The notes: generated by a model not told the origin, from the sequence alone. A DNA stretch of 64,000 nucleotides from Larkinella terrae (GCF_009668025.1 NZ_WJXZ01000009.1:620001-684000), one strand, 5' to 3'; positions 46,039 through 55,950 are shown, numbered from the stretch's first letter. Numbers and translations: made by a program.

Positions 46039-46404
46039 AAAGAAACCATTTAAAATTGTACGAAATTACAATGGCTTAATGAATCGACGTCAGACTTCAT
46101 ACATTCTTAACAATTTGATAATACTACCTTAACGTTTTCAGTATCACCAAAATGCTTGGTTATCCACTGTAGACAACCGAGACTGGCCACGTTCATCTTG
46201 GGTCTACTCTTCAAATCCCGAAAACCGCCCATTCAGATGAAGAATTTACGGACGAAAAGGCAGCAAAAGAGTGGCTGAAACACTTTTTATGAAAACTGTA
46301 ATTATCTGAAATAAAGGCAAAAGGATTGAACGGAATGGCAATTTCGCTTACATTGCCGGGCCTTATCACCTTCGTAAATCCCAATAACCGAAACCTTTAA
46401 ACGA
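46039..46404. other. 366-base gap, possible remnant of a coding tail
   Basis: An open frame on the + strand around 46140-46290 ends LQIPKTAHSDEEFTDEKAAK and soon a stop, with no start codon. It looks like the tail of a lost gene, but I cannot name the family. The remainder is AT-rich and should include the promoter of the DUF1801 gene. Confidence 0.3.
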
Positions 46405-46794
46405 ATGAACAAACCAACCGACTTCAGTAATTACATAGCCGATTTTTCGCCGGAAACGCAGGAGCTTTTGATTCAGATTCGGGAAACCATTCGGAAAGCG
46501 GCCCCCAATGCAAGTGAAACCATCAGTTACGGGATGCCAACGTTCACCTTAAATGGCAATCTAGTCCATTTTGCTGCATTTAAAAATCACATCGGATTTT
46601 ATCCGGTCCCTTCCGGAATTGAGGCTTTTAAGGAGGAACTTTCAAAATTTAAAGGGGCAAAAGGCTCGGTTCAATTTCCGCTCGATCAACCCATGCCGCT
46701 GGATCTGATCACGCGAATTGTTGAATTCCGGGTAGCGGAAAACCTGAAAAAACCGGCTCCAAAGGCCAGAAAGAAAGTCCAGCCGACGGAATGA
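46405..46794 (+). CDS. DUF1801 family protein
   Basis: A 129-residue cytoplasmic protein with the DUF1801 (YdhG-like) core: IRETIRKAAPNASETISYGM, FTLNGNLVHFAAFKNHIGFY and VQFPLDQPMP. A Bacillus relative (Fra/YdhG) is described as an iron chaperone; whether that holds here is unknown. The C-terminal end is Lys/Pro-rich. Single gene, closed by a strong terminator at 46818. Confidence 0.88.
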   Translation: MNKPTDFSNYIADFSPETQELLIQIRETIRKAAPNASETISYGMPTFTLNGNLVHFAAFKNHIGFYPVPSGIEAFKEELSKFKGAKGSVQFPLDQPMPLDLITRIVEFRVAENLKKPAPKARKKVQPTE

Positions 46795-46817
46795 AGTGCT
46801 CCGTTCAGTTAGATATT

Positions 46818-46863
46818 GCAGTTTTCAACCTGCACAAAGGTTGAAAACTGCCGGTTTTTTTTT
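46818..46863 (+). terminator. Rho-independent terminator after the DUF1801 gene
   Basis: A perfect 14-base stem (GCAGTTTTCAACCT / AGGTTGAAAACTGC) with a 6-base loop is followed after CGG by an uninterrupted run of T. It lies 23 bases after the stop. The converging lipoprotein gene ends just beyond it at 46883. Confidence 0.88.
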
Positions 46864-46882
46864 CGAAAAATGAGCACTTAAC

Positions 46883-49195
46883 TTAGAGACCACTCAGTTC
46901 GGCTTCGGTGAAAGCCTTCTGACGACCGGATAATTTAGCCCGTTTCTGGGCCACTTCTTCCGTCGTAATCGTCTCGGCGTTGTTCCGCCATGACTTTCGG
47001 ATGTAACTGAGTAACTGGGCAATGTCTTCGTTCGGCAAGTCTTTATCGTATCCAATTCCGGGCATGTCACCACTTACCTCCGGCGTTTGGTAGACGTGGC
47101 CATTTACTTTTACCGGCCCCGTCAGACCGAACAGAACAATGGAAATGAGCTTGTCTTTGTTTCCCGTCACCCATTCCGATTGATTCAACGGCGGCCCCAG
47201 CGATTTGATCCCGTTGCCGTCAATGCCGTGACAGGTCTGGCAAACCGATGTAAACAAAGCTTCACCCTTGGGAAACTGTTTCTTCAGCACTTCGGGATTG
47301 CGATTCGCCAGCGCATTTTTCGCGGTAGCGGTGGCTCTTCGCAGTTGTTTATAAATGGTCGCATTCTGGTCACTTACCGACGCCACCAACTCTTGTTCAA
47401 ACTGGGTTTCCTGATCCTGCAAATTGCTCGTTACGGCGTCAGCCACGTAGCGGTTTTGCGGATAAGCTTTCGAAAGCCGGGTCAGTAGCTGGTGCGCGGC
47501 AGAAGGATTGAATTCCGCAATCGAATGGGCTAGAAAACCGATGTAGGGAGCCGCCAGCGTATCGTTTGCGTCCAGAAGTTTGGTTAACGAAGCCGTTATT
47601 TTTGGCTCGCTGGCCGACGTTATCACCGACGGAATGGCGGTGAGGCCCTGCATTCGAATGGGCCAGACCGGTTTTTCCAATGTCGCCAGAACCGCTTCCG
47701 TGGTCAGTTTGCCCAGCCCTTCAAGTGTCCAAAGCGCGTGGATCGCCAACAAGGTGTTACCAGATTGCGCGGCTTTTTGTAAGCCCGGAACCAGTTGGAG
47801 GTAATTGCGGTCGATGATCGTTTGCTGGGCTTTGTCCCGAATCCAGCCGTTCGGATTTCCCAGCAGCTGGAGAAGTTGTTCGGGAACATCCGGCAGAACA
47901 ACCGCCGAAACCGCTTTATTTTTGGGGACGACTTTGTAAATCCGGCCTGCCGACAACGGTTGCGTGAGTTCCCTTTTCCGGATTTCGTTCTTCAAATATG
48001 GCGTTGCGTAAGTCTTGTGCTGAATAATTCCGCGGTACATATCCACAATATACAGTGCTCCGTCGGGCGCGTTATAGAGACTCACCGGGCGGAAACGCTC
48101 GTCCATACTCGCCAGAAATTCTTTGCCCCGATACGCCTGCCCACCTGTAACGACATAGCCTTTTTCCGTGAGGATGTTTCGCTTGATGAGGTTGGCCGAA
48201 GGCTCCGGAACGAATGCATTCCACTCAAAACCGCTCCCGAAAAGTGCCCCCCGGTAGATCACGGGTCCGGAAGCCGCCGTAAACTCATTGAGTTTCAGGC
48301 TGTCGTTCAAAACGCCTTTCATGTAACCCCGGTTTACTCCGGGCGTGGGGCGGATGGGGTAAACCTTGTTGTCGGCCACCGCCTTTTCGTTAAATCCCGC
48401 AACGCCCCGCTGATTTTTATTCCAGGCACCAAAACCGGGTGAGAAATAATCACCGAGCAGGTTTTGCGAATTGTTGTTGTAATACAACCGCCCGTAATCA
48501 TCCTGGCTTATGCCCCATTGCCCGCGAAAATGGGTATGCTCGATCAGCCATTTTCCGCCTTTTTTCCGGTAGCGTTTATCCGATTTGGCATTATAAATCC
48601 AGTTGTCCAAACCACGAAGCAAGCCATTGGGCTGGTGTTCGACGTTTCCGCCGACGGCATATTTCGCATCGACCAGTTCCCGCCCGACGGCTTTGCCGTT
48701 CTGCAAAGTATAAAACCAGAGATTCGTCGGTTCGGCGACCAGTATACCGTTATCGATCAGACAAATAGCCCTGGGCAGGACCAGCGAATCGATAATGACT
48801 TTCCGGTTGTCGTACACCCCGTCCCGGTTTTTATCTTCCAGCAAAACCACTTTCCCGTTCGGCTGATCTTCACCGGTTCCGATGGTGTCGGGCATGTATC
48901 CCGGCATTTCCACCACCCACATCCGGGCTTTTTCGTCGAACAGCATGGCAACGGGCGTGCTCACCAGCGGCTCCGCAGCAACGAGCTTCAGCTCAAAGCC
49001 GTCCTCAAGCTGTACCCGTTTCATCGAAGCTTCGGGCGTCAGGAAGGGCGATTGGGTGAAATCGATCGGTTCGTTCGGAGCGGTTTGAGCAGGTGCGGTC
49101 GAAACGGAGGTTGACCGCGCCTGTTTATTCGTTTTGCAATAGAGTAACGTTAACGATACGAAGATGAGCAGCAGCGGATAACGAAGCCTTTTCAT
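46883..49195 (-). CDS. PVC-type c-haem dehydrogenase lipoprotein
   Basis: A 770-residue lipoprotein from the ATG at 49193-49195, with its lipobox at LTLLYCK. The N-terminal two thirds form a soluble-glucose-dehydrogenase-like beta-propeller (FELKLVAAEPLVSTPVAMLF, WVVEMPGYMPDTIG, VVLLEDKNRDGVYD), then HEAT-like repeats, and near the C-terminus a cytochrome-c domain with CQTCHGIDGNG. It should oxidise a sugar or similar alcohol in the periplasm and pass electrons to the haem. Longer readings are possible but lack a signal peptide. Single gene; the sulfatase scrap beyond its start is on the other strand. Confidence 0.88.
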   Translation of the reverse strand: MKRLRYPLLLIFVSLTLLYCKTNKQARSTSVSTAPAQTAPNEPIDFTQSPFLTPEASMKRVQLEDGFELKLVAAEPLVSTPVAMLFDEKARMWVVEMPGYMPDTIGTGEDQPNGKVVLLEDKNRDGVYDNRKVIIDSLVLPRAICLIDNGILVAEPTNLWFYTLQNGKAVGRELVDAKYAVGGNVEHQPNGLLRGLDNWIYNAKSDKRYRKKGGKWLIEHTHFRGQWGISQDDYGRLYYNNNSQNLLGDYFSPGFGAWNKNQRGVAGFNEKAVADNKVYPIRPTPGVNRGYMKGVLNDSLKLNEFTAASGPVIYRGALFGSGFEWNAFVPEPSANLIKRNILTEKGYVVTGGQAYRGKEFLASMDERFRPVSLYNAPDGALYIVDMYRGIIQHKTYATPYLKNEIRKRELTQPLSAGRIYKVVPKNKAVSAVVLPDVPEQLLQLLGNPNGWIRDKAQQTIIDRNYLQLVPGLQKAAQSGNTLLAIHALWTLEGLGKLTTEAVLATLEKPVWPIRMQGLTAIPSVITSASEPKITASLTKLLDANDTLAAPYIGFLAHSIAEFNPSAAHQLLTRLSKAYPQNRYVADAVTSNLQDQETQFEQELVASVSDQNATIYKQLRRATATAKNALANRNPEVLKKQFPKGEALFTSVCQTCHGIDGNGIKSLGPPLNQSEWVTGNKDKLISIVLFGLTGPVKVNGHVYQTPEVSGDMPGIGYDKDLPNEDIAQLLSYIRKSWRNNAETITTEEVAQKRAKLSGRQKAFTEAELSGL

Positions 49196-49354
49196 TCGGT
49201 TGATTACGATCAGGGTTGTATGGTGACAGTAGGACTGCCAGACAAATTTAATGTTTAATCCTATAACGATCCACAAGCGGATTCACGTTTAAAAACATTG
49301 GCATAAGGCAACTGTTTCGATCTTCTAACCATTCACTAGGCGCGAAATTGATGA

Positions 49355-49495
49355 GAAATTACCTTGGCAACCGATAAAAGCGAAACCCAGGATGTAGCGG
49401 GCCAATTTCCTGACAAAGTGCGCGAGCTGGATTGTATGTGGCGGCAATGGGCAACGACGCGCCAGGTATTTCCGAAACCGGGGCCGGAGAGATGA
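49355..49495 (+). pseudogene. C-terminal remnant of an arylsulfatase
   Basis: The frame reads LATDKSETQDVAGQFPDKVR then a Trp-x-x-Trp segment (MWRQWATTRQV) and FPKPGPER before TGA at 49493-49495. Arylsulfatases end with this pattern: Asp-Lys/Pro-Ser-Glu-x-x-Asp/Asn-Leu/Val-Ala, Phe-Pro-Asp-Lys-Val, Trp-x-x-Trp-Ala and a Pro-rich tail. A stop lies just upstream in frame and the catalytic domain is missing, so it is a leftover end. Confidence 0.6.
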
Positions 49496-49517
49496 TCTGC
49501 AAACCGGTTTATAAAAA

Positions 49518-50261
49518 TCAGTATTTTAAAGCGAACTTATATACCCGATCAGCCTGATAATGAGGATCTACTACGGTTTTTTCCGTCAGACTAAACCCGT
49601 TTTCATCTAACAATTTAAGCAAACTTTCTTCAGTAAATAGCGGCTTTCGGCATCCCTTGTGTTTCTGTCCCGGTCGTCGGGCGATGAGTTCCCAGATAAA
49701 CAGATACCCCTCTTTTTTCAAGTTACCCCGAATACTAGTCAGCATTTCATTCGGATATGTAAATTCATGCAAACTATTTTCAATAATTATTTTGTCAAAA
49801 AACCGCTCCGGTAATCGGGTTTCTTTTTCTTTTCCGCGAATTGGGATAAAAGTGGCGGTACTTACTCGACCTGCAATTTGATACACTTGCCGGATTGTTA
49901 GAGCCAAATCTTCCGGTTGAAGACAAACCGGATTGATGTCCTGTAGATAAAAGCTGATACTATCATCCATCATTGAATAAATAATCTCCCTTACACCTGA
50001 GCCCGCCCCGACACTGGCTAATTTCTCCTGTTTGTGAAAGTCGTAGATTCGCTTATAACCAGTTAGTAACCATTCAATATTATCGCGTTTTGTAAAATGC
50101 TTGTCCAAACATCCATTAACATCAAATTGAGCCTTGGACGGTTGGCGAATCAATACAAAACAGACAAATAAAAATAGATGCAACATCTGCAACCTAGCTG
50201 AGTTTGAAGAGTTTTCAGCAGTAATAACAAATTGAAGAAAATCACTATTCTCTACATCCAT
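49518..50261 (-). CDS. methyltransferase-like protein with an N-terminal signal-like segment
   Basis: A 247-residue protein whose middle has a class I SAM-methyltransferase shape: LASVGAGSGVREIIYSM for the glycine loop, YLQDINPVCLQ for the acidic position, and FDKIIIENSLHEFTYPNEML for the following strand. Before it lies MLHLFLFVCFVLIRQPSKAQ, which looks like a signal peptide; a start at 50184-50186 would make that the N-terminus. The longer reading overlaps the stop of the 65-residue gene upstream by 10 bases, which suggests coupled translation. A periplasmic methyltransferase would be odd, since SAM is cytoplasmic, so the domain may bind something else or be membrane-anchored. Confidence 0.6.
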   Translation of the reverse strand: MDVENSDFLQFVITAENSSNSARLQMLHLFLFVCFVLIRQPSKAQFDVNGCLDKHFTKRDNIEWLLTGYKRIYDFHKQEKLASVGAGSGVREIIYSMMDDSISFYLQDINPVCLQPEDLALTIRQVYQIAGRVSTATFIPIRGKEKETRLPERFFDKIIIENSLHEFTYPNEMLTSIRGNLKKEGYLFIWELIARRPGQKHKGCRKPLFTEESLLKLLDENGFSLTEKTVVDPHYQADRVYKFALKY

Positions 50262-50449
50262 GAGGGTCTGATTACACTAATCCGTGGTGTTACTTTTTGC
50301 GGAGTTCCTCCCAATTCAAAAAACAATTTTCGCATTTTCAAATACTCTTCCCATCTTTCTTCCGGAGTCATTCGGGCATACTTTTGTACCTGCTCCAAAT
50401 GAGGATCGTTCAAATCATTATAAACCGTAATCCGCTTTTTCTTTTCCAT
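50252..50449 (-). CDS. small conserved-looking protein upstream of the methyltransferase-like gene
   Basis: A 65-residue, charged protein (YARMTPEERWEEYLKMRKLF then FELGGTPQKVTPRISVIRP). The MTPEERWEEYLKMR stretch recalls short proteins that sit ahead of nucleotidyltransferase-like genes in toxin-antitoxin-type pairs. Here the partner is instead a methyltransferase-like gene, whose ATG overlaps this stop. No known motif beyond that. It may be an antitoxin-like regulator or a remnant. Confidence 0.5.
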   Translation of the reverse strand: MEKKKRITVYNDLNDPHLEQVQKYARMTPEERWEEYLKMRKLFFELGGTPQKVTPRISVIRPSWM

Positions 50450-50534
50450 AATCCAAACAACATCAATTTCCTCTAAAACGCAAAAAGGACGCCAATTACC
50501 TGACGTCCTTCCGAAAATTTTTAGCTTAACCGGT

Positions 50535-51755
50535 TTACAGCGGCCCGGTTACCAGTTCATCTTCAGCCGGTACGGTTTTCTTCCGGTCGTTGAACATCAG
50601 GACGAAAAGCACCAGCACGACGGCAGCAATTCCCGCCGGAACCAGCCACACGGAGGTCCAGTCTACTTTCCCGTTGGTCGTGTACATATCGGCTACGATA
50701 CCGGATAATTTGGAGCCGATCCCCATTCCGATTCCGTAAGTCGCCAGGGTAATCAAGCCCTGCGCCGAGGATTTGATGCGCTCTCCGGCTTTGTTGTCGG
50801 TATAAATCTGCCCCGTCACGAAGAAGAAATCGTAACAAACGCCGTGCAGCACGATGGCAATGTAAAACATCCACTCGCCCGAACCCGCGTCGCCATAACC
50901 GAACAACAGAAAGCGGGCAATCCAGGCCACCAGCCCAACGACGAGCATGTATTTGACACCCAGACGGGCGAATGCCAGCGGAATCAGCAGCATAAAGAAA
51001 AACTCGGACGCTTGGCCCAGCGACATTTTATTTTCCACGTTGGTCATGCCCGAATCCGTCAGAGCCGGGTTCGCCATCGCGTAATAAAAAGACAGCGGAA
51101 TGCAGATCAGAATGGAAGAAAGAAAGAAAATGGCAAACGAGCGATCCTTCAGCAATTTAAACGCATCGACGCCCAAAATCTGAGCCACTGTGGCGGAGGC
51201 ATTCGCTTTGGGCGGGGTGTTCGGAAGAGTGAAGGAAAACACTCCAAAAAACAGGGCAACGTACATAGCAATCTGAAAAATTGTCACCTGATCGCCCACT
51301 TTATAATATCCGACAATATTGGTAATCACAATCCAGGCGACGGTTCCCAACACGCGAATGCCCGGAAATTCCTTCTCCGGATTCTTCATGTGCTGCAGGG
51401 CAATGGAGCTGGTCAGCGACATGGCCGGGGCAAACGTGAGGCAATAGGCCAAAATCTGCCAGAAAAACGCGTCCGGATCATTTTCGCGAATCAGAAAAAA
51501 CAGAATGGCCGCACCCAGCAGATTCAGAACGCCCAGCACCTTCTGGGCCGCAAAATACCGGTCGGCAATCAAACCGATAAAAAATGGCGCCACCAGCATT
51601 GCCAGTGAAAAAGCCGTATACGCATTACCGACCTGATCGCCAGTGGCGTTTAATTGGGTAAAAAGATACTTGCTCATCTGTCCGTACCAGGCTCCCCATG
51701 TCGAAAACAGGAGAAACATCATGACAGAGAGTTGAATGCGGGTTTTGAGGTTCAT
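50535..51755 (-). CDS. nucleoside:H+ symporter family permease (NupG/XapB-like MFS)
   Basis: A 406-residue membrane protein with about twelve hydrophobic segments. MFLLFSTWGAWYGQMSKYLF at the start and the ATGDQVGNAYTAFSLAMLVA region match the nucleoside:proton symporter group of the major facilitator superfamily. It should import nucleosides using the proton gradient. The start at 51753-51755 (MNLKTRIQLSVMM) fits the family; an upstream ATG would add 28 polar residues. Single gene. Confidence 0.9.
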   Translation of the reverse strand: MNLKTRIQLSVMMFLLFSTWGAWYGQMSKYLFTQLNATGDQVGNAYTAFSLAMLVAPFFIGLIADRYFAAQKVLGVLNLLGAAILFFLIRENDPDAFFWQILAYCLTFAPAMSLTSSIALQHMKNPEKEFPGIRVLGTVAWIVITNIVGYYKVGDQVTIFQIAMYVALFFGVFSFTLPNTPPKANASATVAQILGVDAFKLLKDRSFAIFFLSSILICIPLSFYYAMANPALTDSGMTNVENKMSLGQASEFFFMLLIPLAFARLGVKYMLVVGLVAWIARFLLFGYGDAGSGEWMFYIAIVLHGVCYDFFFVTGQIYTDNKAGERIKSSAQGLITLATYGIGMGIGSKLSGIVADMYTTNGKVDWTSVWLVPAGIAAVVLVLFVLMFNDRKKTVPAEDELVTGPL

Positions 51756-51953
51756 TGGGTTATCGCTGGATTTGATGGGTTCGCACAAAATGGAGCGCGA
51801 TTGCGGGTTTGAAGATAACCGAAATGCGTCAAGCGTCAAACCGCACGGAGAGAAGTTTCAATCAAATCCCGATTTTTTACAGTTCAAACGCCTTCTCTTC
51901 CACTTGGTAAAAAGTTCGCTTTAATCTGGTGTTTCATTCGATAACTTTGTTCT

Positions 51954-53078
51954 ATGAAACTGATCTACGCTCTTTTAACGACCGCACTGGTGGTGGTCGG
52001 TTCGCGGGGAAACGCCCAGAAAGTCGACCTCGACCGCTTCTATTTCGACGCCGGTTACCTGATTCTGCCCAAAGAATACACGCCGGCCGACAACCGCACG
52101 TTCGGAGTGCGGGTGCTTTGCTCCCCTTCGGTCGCATCGGCGTATCCGGAGTCGTCGATTTACGAAAAGATCGGTTTGTCGGGCTTTCAACGGGTTGAAA
52201 ACAACCCGGCGGTTGGCATTACGGTCGAATTTGGCAACGTGCGGTTTGAGCGAAGCGAAACCAAAACCCGGACCGAAGAAAAGAAGGATAAAGACGGCAA
52301 GGTGACCGAGCAGATTACCTATTACTCCATGATTGTCCGCTACAGTTTCAGCGGAAATTATAAAGTGCTTGGTACCCGAACCGATGAAAAATCGCTGAGC
52401 CGGAAGGAAAAAGAAAAGGCAAAGGATTTGCAGAACAACCGGTTTCTGCAATCGGCCTCGCAGTCCGATCCGGTCAAAAGCGTGACGACGAGCGGTTCTT
52501 TTCCGTATGAACTGTCCTATACAACTATTGAATACCGGAATCTGGCGGATGCCCGGCGGTACATCGAGCAAAACCAGCAAACGATCCGTACGGACCTGAT
52601 TACCAAATACGTTACGGACGCCATTGCGCGGGTAAACGAAGATGCCAACCGCTGGTACGGGTACGTGCCGACCCAAACTCGGGAATTTCTCTGGATTCTG
52701 GATTCAAAAAGCCACCCCGAATTTCCGATTCAGCAGGAAGCCATTAAAGCCGTCAAGGAGTTATCGAAACGCATGACGGCCACCCAGCCGATCACCCAGT
52801 TAGCCCGCGATCTCCAGCCGGTTCTGGACTATTTTCAGGAATTGAAAAATAAATATCCCGGTTCCGACAAGCGGAATCAGAAAATGCGGTATTCGGCGTA
52901 TTACAACCTGATGGTTCTGAACTACTTACTCGACCGGCCTGACCAGGCCATTGCCGAAGCCGACGGCCTGATCAAGAATGGGTACGATACGAAAGATGGC
53001 GAACGGTATGTTGGTTGGGCGGAAGAATTGAAGACCATGCTAGCCAAACACAACATGGAATCGCGGCACGTTCAGTAA
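51954..53078 (+). CDS. secreted hypothetical protein with helical C-terminal half
   Basis: A 374-residue protein with a signal peptide (MKLIYALLTTALVVVGSRGN, cleavage near NAQ). Residues 25-150 look beta-rich, with a charged loop (KTRTEEKKDKDGKVTEQITY). From about 200 onward it is helical, and the last 100 residues resemble a tetratricopeptide-like repeat (YYNLMVLNYLLDRPDQAIAE, ADGLIKNGYDTKDGERYVG). I do not recognise the family. Single gene, convergent with mutS. Confidence 0.6.
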   Translation: MKLIYALLTTALVVVGSRGNAQKVDLDRFYFDAGYLILPKEYTPADNRTFGVRVLCSPSVASAYPESSIYEKIGLSGFQRVENNPAVGITVEFGNVRFERSETKTRTEEKKDKDGKVTEQITYYSMIVRYSFSGNYKVLGTRTDEKSLSRKEKEKAKDLQNNRFLQSASQSDPVKSVTTSGSFPYELSYTTIEYRNLADARRYIEQNQQTIRTDLITKYVTDAIARVNEDANRWYGYVPTQTREFLWILDSKSHPEFPIQQEAIKAVKELSKRMTATQPITQLARDLQPVLDYFQELKNKYPGSDKRNQKMRYSAYYNLMVLNYLLDRPDQAIAEADGLIKNGYDTKDGERYVGWAEELKTMLAKHNMESRHVQ

Positions 53079-53122
53079 CGTACTTACAGACTAAAGCCTC
53101 CATGGCCCAGTTCGTGGGTCCG

Positions 53123-55807
53123 TTATTCAATCATTTTCAACAACTCATTTAGTTTCAGCAGGGCTTCGATCGGCGTCAGGGTATTGATGTCGAGTTTCCG
53201 CAATTTTTCTTTCACTGCTTCGGCTTTCGGATCACCGGCTTCGAAAATTTTGAGCGTAATGTCGTTGGGTTGTGGCAGTTCCCGCAAGGCGACGCGCTGC
53301 CCGTCGCTGGAACCTTCGCGCTGGCTTTCCAGCTGTTGCAGAATTTCACCGGCCCGGCTGACAATCTTCGTCGGCATACCGGCCATTTGCGCCACGTGAA
53401 TCCCGAAACTGTGCTCACTCCCTCCCTCCTTCAATTTCCTCAGAAAGATCACTTTATTGCCCATTTCCTTCACGGAAACATTGAAATTCCGGATGCGCGG
53501 CAAATTCGTCGCCAGCTCGTTCAGCTCGTGGTAGTGCGTGGCAAACAGCGTTTTGGCGCGGTAAGTCGGGTGGTTGTGCAGGTATTCGGCAATGGACCAG
53601 GCAATTGAAACCCCGTCGTAGGTGCTGGTTCCGCGCCCGATTTCATCCATGATCACCAGACTCCGCTCACTCAGGTTGTTCAGAATGCTGGCGGTTTCGG
53701 TCATTTCGACCATGAACGTCGATTCGCCCCGCGACAGGTTGTCGGACGCTCCGACGCGCGTGAAAATCTTATCGATAATGCCAATCTCTGCTTCGGAGGC
53801 CGGCACAAAACTGCCGGTTTGCGCCATCAACACAATCAGCGCGGTTTGCCGGAGCAAAGCCGATTTTCCGGCCATGTTCGGCCCGGTGATGATGATAATC
53901 TGCTGGGTTTCGTCGTCGAGATACAAATCATTCGGAACGTACGGTTCGCCGGGCGGTAGTTGCTGCTCAATCACCGGATGCCGCCCGTCCTTGATCTGCA
54001 AGGCTTTGTCGTTCGTAATCGTCGGTTTGACGTAGCGGTTTTTCTCAGCGACACGGGCAAATGACGCCAGTACGTCAAGCACCGAAATCACCCGGGCATT
54101 TTGCTGGATGTGGCTTACATATTCCCCGGCCGCCAGCACCAGATCGTTGAACATCCGCTGCTCGATGCTGAAAATCTGGTCTTCCGCATTCAGGATTTTG
54201 TCTTCGTATTCCTTGAGTTCCGGTGTAATATACCGTTCCGCATTCACCAGGGTCTGCTTCCGAATCCAGTCGTCCGGCACCCGGGATTTGTGCGCATTCG
54301 ACACCTCCAGGTAATAACCAAAAACCTTATTATAAGCTACTTTCAGCGACGAAATACCGGTTCGCTGGACCTCCCGGTTTTGCAGTTGCACCAGGTAATC
54401 TTTCCCGGAAAAAGCAATGGCGTGCAAACCGTCCAGGTCAGCATTGACGCCACTTTTGATCATGCCGCCCTGATTGCTCACCACCGGCGCTTCGTCCCGG
54501 AGTTCCGCTTCGATTTTATCGACCAGAAACGTACAGGCGTTGAGCTGGTCGGCGTATTTTTTAATCGACGACGTCATGGGCTGATTCGCCAGCGCCGTGA
54601 TCAGCAGTTCCTTGATTGGTAAAATGTGCGACAATGAACGCTTCAGCTGCACCATTTCGCGGGGCGAAATCCGGCGGACGGCCACCTTCGAAATCAGCCG
54701 TTCCAGATCCCCGATTTGTTTCAGGTGCGTTCCCAGCGATTCGCGCAGACTCGGCTGGTCCGAACCGGCCTCGTCCGGGTTTCCATTTTTGAGCAGTTCA
54801 ACGGTGTTGAGTCGTTCCTCGATCAGCGGCTTATCTTTCAACGGCAGCAACAGCCATTTCCGCAAAAGCCGCGCACCCATCGGCGTAACGGTCTGATCCA
54901 GAATCTGAATCAACGGAATACCGCCATCCTGTTGCGCCATGACCAGCTCCAGATTCCGAATCGTAAACCGGTCGAGCCAGACGTATTTGTCTTCCTCCAG
55001 TCGGGTCAGCCGCACAATGTGACCCATATCCTTGTGCTCGGTTTCGTTCAGGTAATGCAGAATGACGCCAGCCGCCACAATTCCGTCGGTCAGTCCCTCA
55101 ACTCCGAAGCCTTTCAGCGACGACGTATGAAAATGCTGGGTCAGAAGCGGATAGGCAAAATCGTAGGTAAACGCCCAGTCTTCGAGCGTGTAGGTGTTGA
55201 ATTTATCGCCAAACAGTTCGACAAAATCCTTCCGAAACCGCTTGCAAAACAGAATTTCCGACGGATTGAAGCTTTGCAGCAACTTATCGGCGTAGGCCGC
55301 ATTGCCCTGCGCCGTTAAAAACTCGCCCGTTGAGATATCCAAAAACGCAACGCCAAACTGGCCTTCCGGACCCGCGTTTTTCGCAAAATGAACCGCAGCC
55401 AGATAATTGTTCCGGCGGGTATCCAGAACATTGTCGTTGAACGAAACGCCGGGCGTAACGAGCTCGGTTACACCCCGCTTGACAATTCCTTTGGCCATCG
55501 CCGGATCTTCCAGCTGATCGCAAATGGCCACGCGCTCGCCCGCCCGAACCAGTTTGGGTAAATACGTATCGAGGGAATGGTGCGGAAAACCGGCCAGGTC
55601 TTCATTGGCTCCGCCGTTGTTCCGTTTGGTCAGCGTGATACCAAGAATCCGGCTGGCTTTTACGGCGTCTTCGCCGAACGTTTCGTAAAAATCCCCCACA
55701 CGAAAGAGTAGAATGGCTCCGGGGTATTTTAGTTTGATCTGATTGTATTGCCGGTTTAGGGGAGTTTCGGACGTTTTCTTGACAGTCTTGGTGTTAGTAA
55801 CTTTCAC
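53123..55807 (-). CDS. mutS: DNA mismatch repair protein MutS
   Basis: An 894-residue MutS. The mismatch-recognition N-terminus has the conserved Phe-x-Glu (GDFYETFGEDA). The connector, lever and clamp domains follow, then the ATPase domain with Walker A GPNMAGKSALLRQ, Walker B LVIMDEIGRGTSTYDG and ATHYHELNEL. All key residues are present and the length is normal. It recognises base mismatches and recruits MutL. It is alone here, as usual in Bacteroidota, and ends close to the convergent gene at 53078. Confidence 0.99.
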   Translation of the reverse strand: MKVTNTKTVKKTSETPLNRQYNQIKLKYPGAILLFRVGDFYETFGEDAVKASRILGITLTKRNNGGANEDLAGFPHHSLDTYLPKLVRAGERVAICDQLEDPAMAKGIVKRGVTELVTPGVSFNDNVLDTRRNNYLAAVHFAKNAGPEGQFGVAFLDISTGEFLTAQGNAAYADKLLQSFNPSEILFCKRFRKDFVELFGDKFNTYTLEDWAFTYDFAYPLLTQHFHTSSLKGFGVEGLTDGIVAAGVILHYLNETEHKDMGHIVRLTRLEEDKYVWLDRFTIRNLELVMAQQDGGIPLIQILDQTVTPMGARLLRKWLLLPLKDKPLIEERLNTVELLKNGNPDEAGSDQPSLRESLGTHLKQIGDLERLISKVAVRRISPREMVQLKRSLSHILPIKELLITALANQPMTSSIKKYADQLNACTFLVDKIEAELRDEAPVVSNQGGMIKSGVNADLDGLHAIAFSGKDYLVQLQNREVQRTGISSLKVAYNKVFGYYLEVSNAHKSRVPDDWIRKQTLVNAERYITPELKEYEDKILNAEDQIFSIEQRMFNDLVLAAGEYVSHIQQNARVISVLDVLASFARVAEKNRYVKPTITNDKALQIKDGRHPVIEQQLPPGEPYVPNDLYLDDETQQIIIITGPNMAGKSALLRQTALIVLMAQTGSFVPASEAEIGIIDKIFTRVGASDNLSRGESTFMVEMTETASILNNLSERSLVIMDEIGRGTSTYDGVSIAWSIAEYLHNHPTYRAKTLFATHYHELNELATNLPRIRNFNVSVKEMGNKVIFLRKLKEGGSEHSFGIHVAQMAGMPTKIVSRAGEILQQLESQREGSSDGQRVALRELPQPNDITLKIFEAGDPKAEAVKEKLRKLDINTLTPIEALLKLNELLKMIE

Positions 55808-55950
55808 AAATTCTGTATGCTTAATTTAAACAAAAATACGAAATTTTAAGGACAGAGTGGTCTTTTCAGCCTTCTAGTTGCCGATAAATGCCCATTTGTT
55901 TGCCCTTTCCTGAAAAGACTTTAAATTTCGTCCATCTTACGATCCACCCC

